A stretch of DNA of 64,000 bases, taken from Stropharia rugosoannulata (taxonomy: Eukaryota > Basidiomycota > Agaricomycetes > Agaricales > Strophariaceae). Both the position numbers and the translations under genes were made by a program. The DNA is taken from the NCBI GenBank assembly GCA_028532985.1, contig JANCIK010000002.1:4030001-4094000 (forward strand), written 5' to 3'. The notes beneath the pieces are model-generated. The model was not told the DNA's origin. It did no database searches and saw only the letters and a program-made list of their open reading frames with translations. Positions 35,822 to 47,629 of this stretch are shown here, piece after piece (within the stretch, counting starts at the first letter, position 1; every line of letters begins with the position of its first letter).

Positions 35822-37186
35822 TTACACCCATCCTGCCCGCGCCCTGTCCAATGTCCCGCTTCCGGGAACATGTAGTGTGCGCAAAGAATATTCAGGAAGT
35901 GCTCGCGTGCCTTCCACCTTCCCCGACGCATCCGAGGCCGGGGCCGTAAAATATCCATTTGGGAGCTCCTTCGACATTCCCAACTCTGGCGATGCGGCGA
36001 GGGACGCGCCCCCCGCAGCCAGCCGTGGTGTGCTTCTCTCCGTAATCGTCGAGAGTGTCATGCCCGGGACGTATCTGTTGGGTGCTCGGGTACTATCGTG
36101 GGGGTCGCCACCATACGGCACTGTTGGCGGCGCAGGTGGGGGTCCGCCAACGTATCCGTAGAATGGGTTCTGCCATGTCCCTCCCGACGTCTGTGCCATG
36201 GGATATCCAATCCTGACAGTACTGCCGCCGACAAAGCCGACACTGTCCACAACGGAGTACGGCCCAGCCGGAGAATATGTACCACCATCGGTCCACGCCT
36301 CGGACTTCGGACGCTGGCGGCGCTTGCAGGTAAAGTAAATGGAAAGACCGACAATAAACAGGCCCAGGACGCCGAAGAATCCACCAACAACGATAGGGGC
36401 AATGCGAAGCTTCTTCGAAGATATGGCCGATTGTGATTGTGGTTTAAGAGGCGGCGCAGCAGGGGGGATATCGGTACTGCTACTGCTTGCGGTGATAATG
36501 CTACTTGATGATATTGTTTGTGGAGGTATAGTTGTCGATGGAGCGGAGGTAGAGAGCGTATTGGCAGTGTCCGTAGTGTTTGCGGCTTGGGTGAAACTAC
36601 GGGACGAGAAAGTGTCAGTTGATTTACCAAAGCTTGGCATGAAAGACAGAATGAGAAACCGTCACGAACATTATGCCATCTACGACTCCGAACGGCTGCC
36701 CACTGCCGACACTAACCACGAGAGTGTGCTCTGTATTATTCAACCCTGTTGCGCTCCATACCACGGAGCTTTGCACGGTCTCGGGGCCGACTATCGTGTC
36801 TGGTCGGGAATGATCGACAAGGTCTACCAGAATGGGAATGCCACCGTCCAGGGCGACCTGTGTATTGACGAGGTAGGGCCACTTTGGAGAAAAAAAGTAG
36901 ATGGCGATACCTAGGATGATTCATGGTTAATAAGAGCGAGGCGATGGTGGCGTATTGCATACGTACCAGTGAATTTGAATGTAGCAGTGGCATTTGGATT
37001 CTGCGTTAACATATGTGCACCACCGAAGTCCAGGGAGCTCGGAGCTGAAAGTGTCCAGGCCCCTGATGGTGAATAGCTAATGCTTGGGTCCGTGTCGTCC
37101 ACGGTAATATTTTGCTGAGATAGGACATAGGGAAAGAGTCGTGAAAGCATAAGGAGTGGGAGTACGACGTCGAGCAATAATATCAT
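35822..37186 (-). CDS. Single-pass membrane protein with extracellular beta domain
   Basis: Three exons (36967-37186, 36670-36910, 35822-36596) give 411 residues. A signal peptide (ILLLDVVLPLLMLSRLF) precedes an extracellular domain with QNITVDDTDPSISYSP, LDFGGAHML, and YLVNTQVALDGG, a pattern frequent in mushroom genomes and thought to be a beta-sandwich. A Ser/Thr-rich, likely O-glycosylated stalk leads to one membrane helix (IAPIVVGGFFGVLGLFIVGL), a basic stop-transfer KRRQRPK, and a Pro/Gly-rich cytosolic tail with PPPAPPTVPYGG. The layout recalls fungal cell-wall sensors of the Mid2/Wsc kind, but no WSC domain is present. The role is unknown; a surface sensor or adhesin is an inference. 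Confidence 0.8.
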
Positions 37187-38074
37187 GGCGTTAAGTGAAG
37201 TCCGATGGTGTAATCGCCCGACGCTTGGCGCTTAGTGACAGAAAAGAATTATACTGATTAGGCTAGAGGGAACCGTAGATGTTATTAGGATAGAAGGAGA
37301 AGTATGAATGCGCAGGAGAGCATGTACAATCAAGAGTGTGCACTGGTGCCGGTGCTGAATGAAGAGGAAGAAAGAACGATGGCCATCATACTCAAGGCGT
37401 ACAGTCGTGTGGCGGAAGCCATGCACATCCATTTACGTAACGTCGACTGCACGAGGTATCCTAATTGTCTCTTCTTTGTCCTGTCGCCAGTTGGCCATCG
37501 GGCTTTAGCGCTTCAGCTATTTTAGCAGATGAGCAAGATCCCCAAGAGCTAGCTATGATTGCTGTTCCCTAGCACCTTTCTAAAGCTGGAAGCGTCAGCG
37601 AAGACTAGCCATGAGCCCTCGAGCACCCAGTTTCCTACTATATATACAGGAAGTATTCATTTGCGACCAGTCAAACGAGGAGTGCCTGAACGCGAATGCT
37701 GTACAAAACAGGAAGACAGCAAAATCAGATATGACCGCGCGAGAAGACGCTGAAAGACGGCTTACTATAGTTCTTACGGATCCCAACGATGTGTCCTGAA
37801 GTTTTCAGCAGGCATGAAAAGACAATACCCATTAACGATTACGTGGATGAGCCTTTTGTCTGTGGCATCGTTGTCATTATTATTGTTCACAAAGGATCGG
37901 GATGAAGCGTGCTGGTTACATTTGTTTGTACAAAATTCAAAATCTGACAAATCATTAATCCACACACGCGTCTCGGATTCTGCCGTTTCTCCGCTTGAAC
38001 AAGTTTGAAGCCATGCTGCTGGCGTTAGCGAGGATCCTTCCAGAAAGATACTTGAAACCCCTACTTAGTTCGAT
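37187..38074. other. No supported gene
   Basis: Only short overlapping frames occur on both strands. The first part will hold the promoter of the membrane-protein gene. No motif was recognised. Confidence 0.45.
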
Positions 38075-38215
38075 GGTAGGGCAAAGGGCGGTAGAATGCA
38101 CTGGAGGAGGATGAAAAGGTTCTTTGGGTGTAGGCTACCTCGAGGGGAGTTGACAGAGCCGCTAAGGTGAATGTAATATAATTCATTGATTTTTTTTTTT
38201 CTTTAAAAAAACTCC
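38075..38215 (+). mobile_element. SINE-like element, second copy
   Basis: The core gtgtaggctacctcgaggg (38128-38146) matches 18 of 19 bases of the core in the element at 17.6 kb, and the surrounding gggc.aagggc start and the cattgat-like end before a homopolymer also agree. The tail here is a T run followed by A, and I find no target duplication, so this copy is older or altered. Confidence 0.6.
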
Positions 38216-38222
38216 TCTTGTT

Positions 38223-40399
38223 CTACAAATACATATTCTGCAGGACGATACCATGTCTCTCGAGGTCGCTTTTGGGAACCTTGCAATAAGATATTGGTAC
38301 CCGTCCACGTTCTTTCAACTGAAATACGGTAGGTCCCCTTGTTATTCGTCGTGAAAACGCCCTTGATCTGACGGCGGACTCAACATTACACTCACCAAGG
38401 TCCAGCATGATGGAGAAACACGGATAAAGCAGTGGTATCACGACTTTGGACTCTGTTTGATGGAAGTTTAGAACCCCAAAGACGACCGGCTTTCGCGAGC
38501 TGGTGAGAACATTTCCTTTGCTACGAAACCTTGCTTTACCGAATGATCTTGAGTCCAGTATCCGATATACACCTGTCCCGTAGAGAGATATGGACGTTTC
38601 AGGCATTGTGACAGTGGAATAAAACCTTCCCTTAGGAATGAATGAATTTTCGTCCAAAGCACTTCCAAGTACATCTTCCCATGCAGGCATAAGAAGGACA
38701 GACACATGAAGCCCGACTCTCGTTAATGTGAGCGGTGTCAGGCTCATATACCAGTGAATTCGCTGAGTATGTCGGGATGCGTATGCTCGAGGGCTGACTG
38801 GAATCAAGCAGCTGGTACGTGATGGAATAGTAGCAGGGTCGGAGTAATCAGCTTCCCCGCCCCAGTTAGCAATTTCAAGGATATTTCTCCCCCCCTCCGA
38901 GGATGAAAGTATCTCCCGCACAAGTCGGATGAACGCATGCTCTGCACCTTCGCCATACGCCGTTGAAATGTTAACGCTGAAAATTCCCATGAGCGAGTAT
39001 GCAGTGTCTTCTTCTCGTGTTACGCGGCGAAACGATGCCCATTGCATTCGGCGCGAGATAGATATGTCTTTAAGTGGAGTGAATAGTTCCTTATAGGTAA
39101 TTGTCGTTGCACGTAAGACTTGGAATAGGACTTCATGGTCTTCTTTATCCGAGCGCTCGCATCGGCTCCCACTGAGTCCATTCCAGTGTTGTCCATAGAA
39201 TTTAATCATTTGTGGTGCTATAAGTTCTTGTAGCGTCCAGCCGCGCGTAAACCATGTGTCGTTGTGCATGTCTTCCAGTACTGATGTTTCGGAGAGATAT
39301 GCTATGCATACCTGGGCGCTATGGTACCATTTGTACATGGACCGAATTGATTCATCGAGCTCGGAGCTGCTGTCTTTGTTGATACAAAGAGTATCCATCC
39401 ATGCAAGTGTCAGACCATGATTTACCGCCGAAACACGGCAGAACCTTGACAGCTTCTTGTACGAGGGGGAATCCGTGTCATATGCCTTCGTAAACCAGTC
39501 CCTGAACGTTATTTCTCCGGGTATGTCTGACATCCAGGTATGCGAAAGTATGGCGTACTGAGCATATGAGGAAACAAATTGTGAAATTGTTGCCCGTCCA
39601 TGTTTGGATAATTCCATGTTCTTGTCTAGAAGAAGTGATATATTCAGAGAGCTAATGTCGCGGCGTATATGCGAGGATATATGACGGTAAACTTCTGGCC
39701 TCTCGACAAGCCTAATGCAGGTTCCTTCTTCATTGAATAGTAGCATGCGGATTGGCATCCGGTTAAAGACCACATGCCTTAAATCTGCTAGTGCGACCTC
39801 CGTGATGATTCTCTCTTGCTTTCGAATATTCGATAATGTGAAGGCTGAGCTCTGTGGAAGATTTAAATACGCTAATTCGAGTTGCTGATCAATAGTAACA
39901 TCCTTCTGGGCAACATCGACTTCCCCTGTTGAGTCAACTTGCATAACTTGAGTCTCATAAATTGCATGCCAAAAGACGCGACGGTGTATACACACCATGT
40001 GTGTGCTCCACTTCCACTGTCCGGCCAGTGGGCTCTTCACACGGAGTGTCAGAGGCCTGGCGACACAGAAACTTTGCAAACTCTGTCAAAGCGTCTACTA
40101 ACTGTGTCGCTTCATGAGGTAGATTCTCTACTTCTAAGCCACAATCCCGAGCTACTACGGTTGGCTTGAAGACCGTGTACTCTGCTCTGAGGATTTCAGA
40201 TTTTCTGAGGACATACATGACAGACTCAATGGAATGCGGAGAACTTACCTGCCGCCCTTCCCGGCAGAAGGGGCAAAATAAATTCAGTGAGAGCATTGAT
40301 TAATGTATTAGCGAGCCTAGAATGATCTGCGGATGCTCTGTATGAGGCATGCACTGCTTCTATGCTACGGAGGAATTCTCGAACCTTCAAGCGATCCAT
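38223..40399 (-). CDS. HET-domain (heterokaryon incompatibility) protein
   Basis: The predicted protein has 677 residues from three exons (40249-40399, 39996-40154, 38223-39946). The N-terminal part carries two similar short helices (LINALTEFILPLLP and LVDALTEFAKFL). The HET domain follows: QYAILSHTWM, LAWMDTLCINKDSSSELDES, RSMYKWY, QVCIAYL, WFTRGWTLQELIAPQ, then RRMQWASFRRVTREEDTAY with SLMGIF and TAYGEG. A long C-terminal region without recognised domain completes it. Unlike the copies at 7.4-11.4 kb the frame is intact throughout. HET proteins trigger cell death on non-self contact when joined to a sensor; here a NACHT gene lies 355 bp upstream on the same strand. The 5' exons rest on an uncommon acceptor (CGTAG) and are less certain than the long exon. 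Confidence 0.85.
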
Positions 40400-40754
40400 A
40401 GCTACTAGGTCGAGGGTTGTTAGATACAGACACCATAACGGCCAATGTCTTCGAGTGGTGAATAACTCAATAGAATGCACAATTTGAAAAGATCGAATAC
40501 AAACTCCTACGGGAAGTCCACAGGAAGGAGTGAAGTAGCAGTGTGAGAAGAAGGCGTAACTAGCAAGAAATGCAAAGGGCCGCAGCACTGGATGTCAATA
40601 TGATCCGAGCCCATGATGGATTGATTGCAACACTCGCTCATAAGACACCTTCATTGACCGACTAAATATAAACCGTCCCCGATATATAGTATCATATATA
40701 AAGCTCTGAACCCGACAGTACCGATACTTCGCTCCTCCGTGTACATAAGACTTA

Positions 40755-42783
40755 TTATAAGCCTCGCCATATCTTCCTAAAAAGCCCGGTAAGCTTCGCC
40801 TTTCCCCTGGATCCCGAAGGTTGCTCTCTTCTTGACCGTCGACTTGCTTCATCTGTTTTTGCTACTGTAAGTAATGATGACGTGGGCTTCTGCACTGGTT
40901 TTTGCTCTTGTGTTGATTGGTGAAGCCGTGATTGCTCCTTAATGATCGTATCATGGGTGGTCGAAAATTCTTTCTTAGTAAAGGCATTAATCCTGTTCAA
41001 GGATGTAACATATGCTTCACCGCCGTCTTCAAAAGCCTATTTTCTCGGGATTGAGAGGTGTTCCAGGATTATAAATGAGATTAGAATATCTTACCATTTC
41101 TTTAATGACATACAAGTATTTGTTAAGCTCCCGAACATAGTCCCCAGGGTCATAGCTCTTGGAAAAAAGAAGATCCATCCGTGTTGTGGTTGGCTGGAAC
41201 TGTAAAATATGTTGACGAAGCTCAGGTGTCGCCGATGCAGATTTTAAGTGAGCGATTAATCGGTTTATCCAGCCAGTACGACCTGAAGAAGAATTGTAAA
41301 ATAACCTAAAGTGGGGATAATGCTTGCAAGTAGACTAACCTCGTTTATAATCCTTATACCACTGACAAGCAAACTCAGCATTCCAGTCACTGGGGCTTAT
41401 ATAATATTGCTGTGAGCGTACTGGGTCCAAGAGAAAATCGGGAAGAGAGGCGTGCAAGTATTTTATGACAAAATTCTTGCAATGTAGAACGGACACCAGG
41501 TCCGCCAGAGTAACTCTAACGGCCCCTTCTGGAAGATTCAAAATCCGTTCTATCACATTTGTATACATTTCGTTGCCCAATATTGAGTAGGCTAGCACAC
41601 GGATAGTACCTTCAAGATCTGCGAGGGTAGAAAATATATGACGGTATAAGGCGTCGAGTTGAGCAAATGGGGTATCTTTTCCAGCAGGTTGCAGGCCTTT
41701 AATTATCTCCAAGCGTTGAACTGGACTTTGCACGGGTGACGAAAGGAAGTTAATGACTACTGCCGCATAGATGAACTGACCAGAAGATTTCATTACGAGC
41801 TTTTCCACGTCGTCTGGCGATGGCCAGAGAGGGTCGATCATGTCTGATAGTGGATGTGTTTCCTTAATCTCCGAGAATTTATCCTGAAGGAATAAGCGTA
41901 TATCTGCATCAGGGAGGTATTTGTCGTCCAGCGCAAGCCTCTGAAGAATGCGGTGAACTTTCTTCGAGTTGAAAGCCATAGCTAGATGGTGTTCAGGTCG
42001 GCTGGCAACAAAAAAAATAGTATAGGAAGCTCAGTATATCCCAGAAGGTTTGCCATACTGCGGATGAGACCAATCTGCGCATTGGTTTCGTTGCATTCAT
42101 CTAGGCCGTCAATGATAATTACTAAGGGGTACTTTCCGACGCTTCCACTGCGAGAGTTTGATCCATATCCAAGATGCTGGAGAGGCTCTGTGACTAGATA
42201 GGTAAACTGCGTTTCGAAGGATTTGTCGAAGATTAACGGATCACGATCAACTGCAGATGAAATGGCGTCTCGGACTTCTGTACAGGTCAGCGCCAGCTGG
42301 TAAGCGAGAGTAGAGACCAGAGGACGAATCTTGTTTCTTGTGGAATCCGTCCTGAAAAAGAAGAAGCTTGCCAGAGGTACGCCCATTCGATGACAGATCT
42401 CAGCAATGGACTGAGCTATAGCAGACTTTCCAGCTCCGGCGGCCCCGTTCAGCCAAAGAATCCACGTTTCGCGCTTGGATGTATTCGTGATCCAGTCCAT
42501 GATGTTGCGTAGAACGGCGTCACGGGTATGGGGATGGCACCTCGGTGGGTCAAGTCTCTGTGCTGAATCGTGGAATGCTGCAGATGCTACTGACATTTGA
42601 AGACGCTCAAAGCCGCTGACTATATTAACTCAGTTGGACGAGGGTTTGTTTGACATAAGAAGGGGAGGAAGTACCTTTCCGCGAGCCATCGTTAACGATA
42701 TGAGTAATATTCTCCGTCTTTGTGTAACTACCGTTGGCCTGCACAAACGATCCTCCAGTAATGAGAGAGTGACTGCCTAGCAT
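40755..42783 (-). CDS. NACHT-domain NLR-like protein with frameshift
   Basis: Repeat-less fungal NLRs of this kind bind nucleotide and are thought to sense non-self. Exons: 42675-42783, 41340-42619, 41095-41282 and 40755-41036. The short N-terminus (GGSFVQANGSYTKTENITHI) resembles the glycine/asparagine-rich leaders common in mushroom NLRs. Then AAFHDSAQRLDPPRCHPHTR, Walker A GAAGAGKSA, SFFFFRTD, Walker B LVIIIDGLDEC, LPDADIRLFLQDKF, SSGQFIYAAVVI and FAQLDALYRHIF follow. No ankyrin, TPR or WD repeats are present; the C-terminus is basic. Within exon 2 an eight-base A run (42010-42017, T on the coding strand) shifts the frame just where the sensor-1 region ILFF.ASRP should stand; one more base would keep the frame, and the exon sum is one short of a multiple of three. 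Either a sequencing error or a recent null allele. Confidence 0.85.
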
Positions 42784-44106
42784 TGTTGAGCCGTGCCTCT
42801 CATTCAAGCAAAAAAGCACCGCATGTAGAGGATAATAGGCAGTCTAGTAGCACACAGGAAGGTAAAGGTGCATCTAGCTGCACAGCTCGGAGCAGAGCGT
42901 GCGCTTGGCGTGCGCAATTCAAAGTACATAAGAGCAAACGAGAGGCTGTGCTACTGACTGTGACAGTATGACTGATGTCGATGGACCTGAAGGTTGTTGA
43001 GTGGGTGTCACAATGTATAAGTTACTGCACATGATTGGCGAGCACGAATAATAAGTTAGATAGACGTATAGCACTCGATACGACCAACAATATCGGGACT
43101 TTGACGTTTTCAATGCGAAAAAGTTAATACATACTGCCTTTTAAGCGAGGAGTATGACTTGGAGGGTCCACTCTATATATAGACTCCATGGTATACAAAT
43201 AGCCTGTGGCCTGCACGTTATTTCAAAATAGCAAGATAAAAGAAACTTGGTATGCAGACGTATGTATGATGAACCTTACGTAGACGAAGCTTAGCTTCTG
43301 GAGACATGTTCTTCAAGGAAGCCGTCATTCATGCTAGCAGGAAGTCGGCAGTTCAAATGCTTTACCTTCCCGTACGCAATCAGGCTGTTGCTTAAATATG
43401 AGATGAGATTAATATTGGTGCTTACCATCCTCTGCTACCACTAACGGTTCGTAAGTCCTCAAACGCTTAAGACATAGTCGTTTGTTTTGACATAGAGTAA
43501 TTTTAGATCCTATATAATCTGGAAACATGGCCGCTGTAACTGTCATTGTTGCGTGTATAGCTGCGGCATATGTATCCACAGTTCTCGCATTCCTTGGCCT
43601 GGCGGAGGTTGCAAGCTCTCCTACGACGCCGTTCCCCCGACGTTCTGCCAGTCGACGCAAGTATACTGCACAGTCCTTCCCAAGGCGTAAGGGTATTTCA
43701 ATCGTAAATTTATCATTGTGTTAATAAGAAATTGCAATATACTACAGGAACTCCCTAGAAGTATCCCCGTGTACTAGTACTAGTATGAAGAACTTGTTGA
43801 TTGAGATGTAAGAAGGTTACATTAATAAAACAAAATACGTGGCAACTATAATTTGCGAAGCTTCAGGAAGTTTTAGTAGGGGTCTGAGGATCGTTACTCT
43901 GCTCATGACGACTCCGGAGGAATGACATGCAGTCATTCATATCTCTTCTCATACTCTAACTACAGCTGCGGTACCTTTCAAGAGCATTCCTCATTCTTGA
44001 AGGACGCCCTGCTCGCACTTCCTTACCTAGGTTATTTAAGCGTCTTCGCTCATTCGTACCAAGCCCTGTCTCCCTTCACTTCCTGTGACAAATACTAATA
44101 GTCGAC
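42784..44106. other. No supported gene
   Basis: The interval lies between divergently transcribed genes and should hold both promoters. A short plus frame (43527-43724) starts with a hydrophobic stretch like a signal peptide, and a minus frame overlaps it; neither has support beyond being open. Confidence 0.4.
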
Positions 44107-44432
44107 ATGGCGCCCATTTCAGAGCACGTACACGATATTTCGTCGAAGCTCCCCGTCAGCAATCACACTTTGATGGCCGTGGGCGGTATAGCCATCGTCG
44201 TGGCCTCCATACTCATGCTCTACTTCCTCATCTCATGCTGTTGCAGCAGCGACAGCGGCTGTTGCCCATGTTGCGGTCCAAGCTACTATTATATGGGCGA
44301 ACGGGATGACGTACGCAGTTTTATTCCAAGTAATGAAAGACGATCTAACAATGAATGCTTCTGCAGGATGAACGCTCTCGTCTACACAGATCACGCAGTT
44401 CATCTCGGTCAGGCCACTACTATGGTCGATGA
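44107..44432 (+). CDS. Small Cys-rich single-pass membrane protein
   Basis: Two exons (44107-44310 and 44367-44432) give 89 residues. After about 20 polar residues comes one membrane helix (LMAVGGIAIVVASILMLYFLI) followed at once by a Cys cluster (SCCCSSDSGCCPCCG), a site type often palmitoylated, then YYYMGERDD and a basic Arg/Ser tail ending SRSGHYYGR. The intron (44311-44366) was chosen because the spliced tail is typical low-complexity RS sequence, while reading through gives a longer unrelated tail of 118 residues in total. The function is unknown. Such proteins are common and poorly conserved, so the model is moderate. Confidence 0.55.
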
Positions 44433-44888
44433 GAGCTGTGAAATAAACGAGCTGGCATCTTGACAGGACCTATGTGGAGGACGAGCGCTATGGACAGACA
44501 CAAGCTTGGCCGACATTCATCACGTACCACGCTTATGGAATTTATTACTGAAGGACTTATTTTGTTTCTTTTTTGTTTGTGATGTCCCACAACAAGGAAT
44601 CCATTTTCACTTAGTGTACATCCGTGCTAGTAAACGTGAGAGCCGCAAATGTCGACGAGAAGGCATATACAGTACAGATGGTACCAAGTCCCTCCTGTTG
44701 AGTACGTAATTGTAATCAGACTGCGTACGTAGATAACGAGTGAATGTGGCATGCTGCAATTAATGATGTCTAGCCGATAATAAAATTGTCCGTGTATAAA
44801 ATTGTCCGGTGTCGAGATTAAGTCTCTTGTGGTATGTACAGTGTAGATGGTGCGCAGGGAAGATAATGGATATGTAGGCCTGTGCGTG
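44433..44888. other. Intergenic, probable 3' ends of two genes
   Basis: The two neighbouring genes converge here. No frame of note and no repeat was found. Confidence 0.5.
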
Positions 44889-47414
44889 TTACCGCGACAA
44901 AGGAGAGTTGCCGTTGTTGGTCGGAATGGCATGGGAAGGGGTCGGGTAGCCGGGATGGCTATATGGGTCGTATTCCATGTCGAAACTGCGTGACGACGAG
45001 GCGCGCGTGTCGTCCTTGTAGGGCGCGTTCAGGCTCGCTGTGCTAGGGTCCCATGCGTCGTCGTAACGATCAGTTTTAATTGGACCAAACACAGTGGAGT
45101 CGTTATTAAGAGGGTTATACGGCTGACGCGGCTCTGCCATAGCCATAGGAGGTTGACCAGCAATGTACGCCGAGCCACCGGCTTTGCGCGCGTCGCGTCT
45201 GCGGCGCCTGACGCAAAGACCGATTAGCGCAGCCACAACAGCAAGGGCGACCGCGCCTCCCGCAATGACACCGATGAGCGCGCCAGTACCGAACTTGCTA
45301 TCCCCCGAGCTTTGTTGGGGAGATCCAGTGGCAGAGGCGTCGGACTTGCCGTCCGAGGAGCCCGATCCGACAACAGAAGCAGAGAGACGAACACTGGGCG
45401 GGAGCGCGCCGACAGGGAGGATGGACTGTGTTTCGACTCGACCACTGCCGACAATGACATATGACCCGTTACTGGGAATACCGTGGATGTTGACGAACAT
45501 GAGCGCGGGGCCAGGCTGGAAGATGTTCGCATTGGGCGGCATCTGGCTTACGTGCAGCGTGATCGAGCCGTCCTTGTTGACAGTGTAGGTGTTGTTCAGC
45601 TGGAGATGGCGTTGGCCCATGTTCATCGCGTGCGTGGTAAAACCGCCACGAACAAGGGTGACTGTAGTGTTGCCGGCCGCGTCGTTCGCGTCGCCTGTAT
45701 AGGAGGAGGCGGGGACTGTAACATCGAATGAGTTGCCGCCGTACGTCAGGGTGCTCGGCCTGCCTTGGGGCGCGGGCCGAACAGTGGCGCTGAAGTATGG
45801 AGGGTAGAATATTTCGGCGCGGTACTCAGTCTTGAAGAATGTATTCAGGTCTACGTCGGGGTTGGGGTTGGAGCCGGCGACAAAGACAGACGCATCCGGA
45901 AGCAAGATGGCCGTGGAGTGGTACAGGCGAGCAATGTTCGATACTCCGAGACCAGCATTGGACCAGCGTTTGCCCTTCGGAGCGGTAGGGTCATAGATGG
46001 CGGGGGTACCTATAGGCCCAGAAGCCAATGATACACCGAACGGCATTTGATCTACTGGCGTGTCCTTTGTTCCGATTGAGTATCCAGCAGTGCCATTGGA
46101 CCCGCCATTTATCACAAGTGCCTTTCCATCGGGGAGAAGGATAAATTGACCCATAGTGCGTCCCTCGAGCATGTCGTCGTCTTGTTCATAGGCAGCTGTG
46201 GACCCATCTTGAGGCTCAGGGGTAAGTCTTTGGCAGTCAGTCGAGGCAGGGTATGTCCAAGTGTCAAAGTAAGGACCGCCGTAATCGCCATAGTACTCGA
46301 GAGGCATATTAGATCCTCCGCAGAAAAGGACGGTAGGATTATAGTTGTTTGCAGGCGTTAAGGGGAGCATTGCGACTGCACCCGAAGCAGGGTAAACTCT
46401 CGCGACATTATTGGGCATATCAGGAAGAGGGAACTCCTGGTTTTGGTTGTAGTCCCAGAGCACTATCCCATGTTAATTTAGCTTTGGGGGCATGTCGAGA
46501 ATATAGGTGAACTTACTTGTACCGTAGCCAGCCTGGACGAGCATCTTTCCCGATGGCATCATAAACATGTGCGCGTACGCATTCAACGGCGAGTTCTTCA
46601 CTAGGAACTGAACGATTGGAGGGTCCACATCCCGTGCAGGGTAAAATTCGTACGTGTTTTCGGCAGACCCGCGCTCAGCAACGGGGTCTGTGTCGGGGAC
46701 CCAGCGATTGACAAAACCACCCGTGACGAAGCCTCCCAAGATCACAATAGTACCGTCACCAGTCGGCTCCACACCAGAATACCATCTGCGCTTCTTCATT
46801 GCAAGGACGGTGGGTTCGTCATACCACCCGCATTTGGTGTTCGGGTCAAGGCTGTCGCTAGACGTGCAAGGGTTCAAAATTCGAATCGCCAGTCGTCCGT
46901 CGAAGTCGGTGTACTCGCTATCCCAAGCGCCGGTTCCGTCAGGGTTTTTCTGTGTCGTCACCGTGACTTTGCCGTCCCGCCCAACAGCGTCGTTTCCTCC
47001 AAAGTTTGCGAAAGACCCATTGGGCAGATGCATACCGGAGGCGCAGAACGAGTTCGATTTGACTTCCATCATAGTAGCCTGCTGAGAGTTGATGTCCCTA
47101 GACTAGCTTGAGCACCGGTCCCAAAAACTATCGACAGACACCGTACCAGAGAGCTCCCCACGAAGGATGTCCATTGATCTTAGCCGCATTATCCTCCGCC
47201 TTGTCGAGAATATAAACGCTATTCTCGTTACCGAGGAACATCTAAAAACATGCGAAGGTCAGTAATAATAGACATAGTCGACGCCAGGACGCACCATCAA
47301 CGCACTGATGCCCGTGTTCCCTACTTGTGTGAAAGAGCCAGCTTGTTGTCCACAGACAGGGGAGAGGACGGCGGAGAGCCCAAGGGCGGCGATGGCAAGC
47401 TGCGTAGGCAGCAT
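44889..47414 (-). CDS. Copper radical oxidase (glyoxal-oxidase family), membrane-anchored
   Basis: Copper radical oxidases oxidise small aldehydes or alcohols and give hydrogen peroxide for peroxidases. The protein has 789 residues from four exons (47295-47414, 47147-47241, 46517-47097, 44889-46462). A signal peptide (QLAIAALGLSAVLSPVCG) is followed by kelch-like blades with FLGNENSVYILDKAE, the Cys of the Tyr-Cys cofactor in FCASGMHLPNGS, its partner Tyr in RRWYSGVEPTGDG, the copper Tyr-His pair in ARLYHSTAILLPD, and the copper His in FTTHAMNMGQRH. Thus all active-site residues of glyoxal oxidase are present. After a Ser/Gly linker comes a membrane helix (GALIGVIAGGAVALAVVAALIGL), a five-Arg stop and an 110-residue cytosolic tail. 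No WSC domains are present. A membrane tail sets it apart from secreted glyoxal oxidase and is known from some copper radical oxidase clades. Confidence 0.93.
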
Positions 47415-47629
47415 GGTGGTCCAGACTGAGGAGGACGGAGATGGAGAAAGAAAAAGGAAAGAAAAGAATGGAATCACAGCAGGCGGCAACAGGATATATC
47501 TGCCCCTTCAAGGCGATGCACATCCTGGAAAGTCAGGCCGTTCGGCATCAGTAGGCCATCTCCGCAACAAACCAGAAACGGCGTGTGCAAGTTTCGGTAA
47601 ATCTCGTTGGAGTTCTTGACAACATGAGC
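47415..47629. promoter_or_regulatory. Upstream region of the copper radical oxidase gene
   Basis: This short interval precedes the oxidase ATG and ends at the next minus-strand frame. Read on the minus strand it includes an agatatatcc stretch near 47490 that could act as a TATA-like element and a purine/pyrimidine-biased leader. No specific operator was identified. Confidence 0.25.

Noticed and set aside
45163..46361. Plus-strand frames across the copper radical oxidase gene
   Set aside because: Antisense shadows of the oxidase exons; no motifs of their own.
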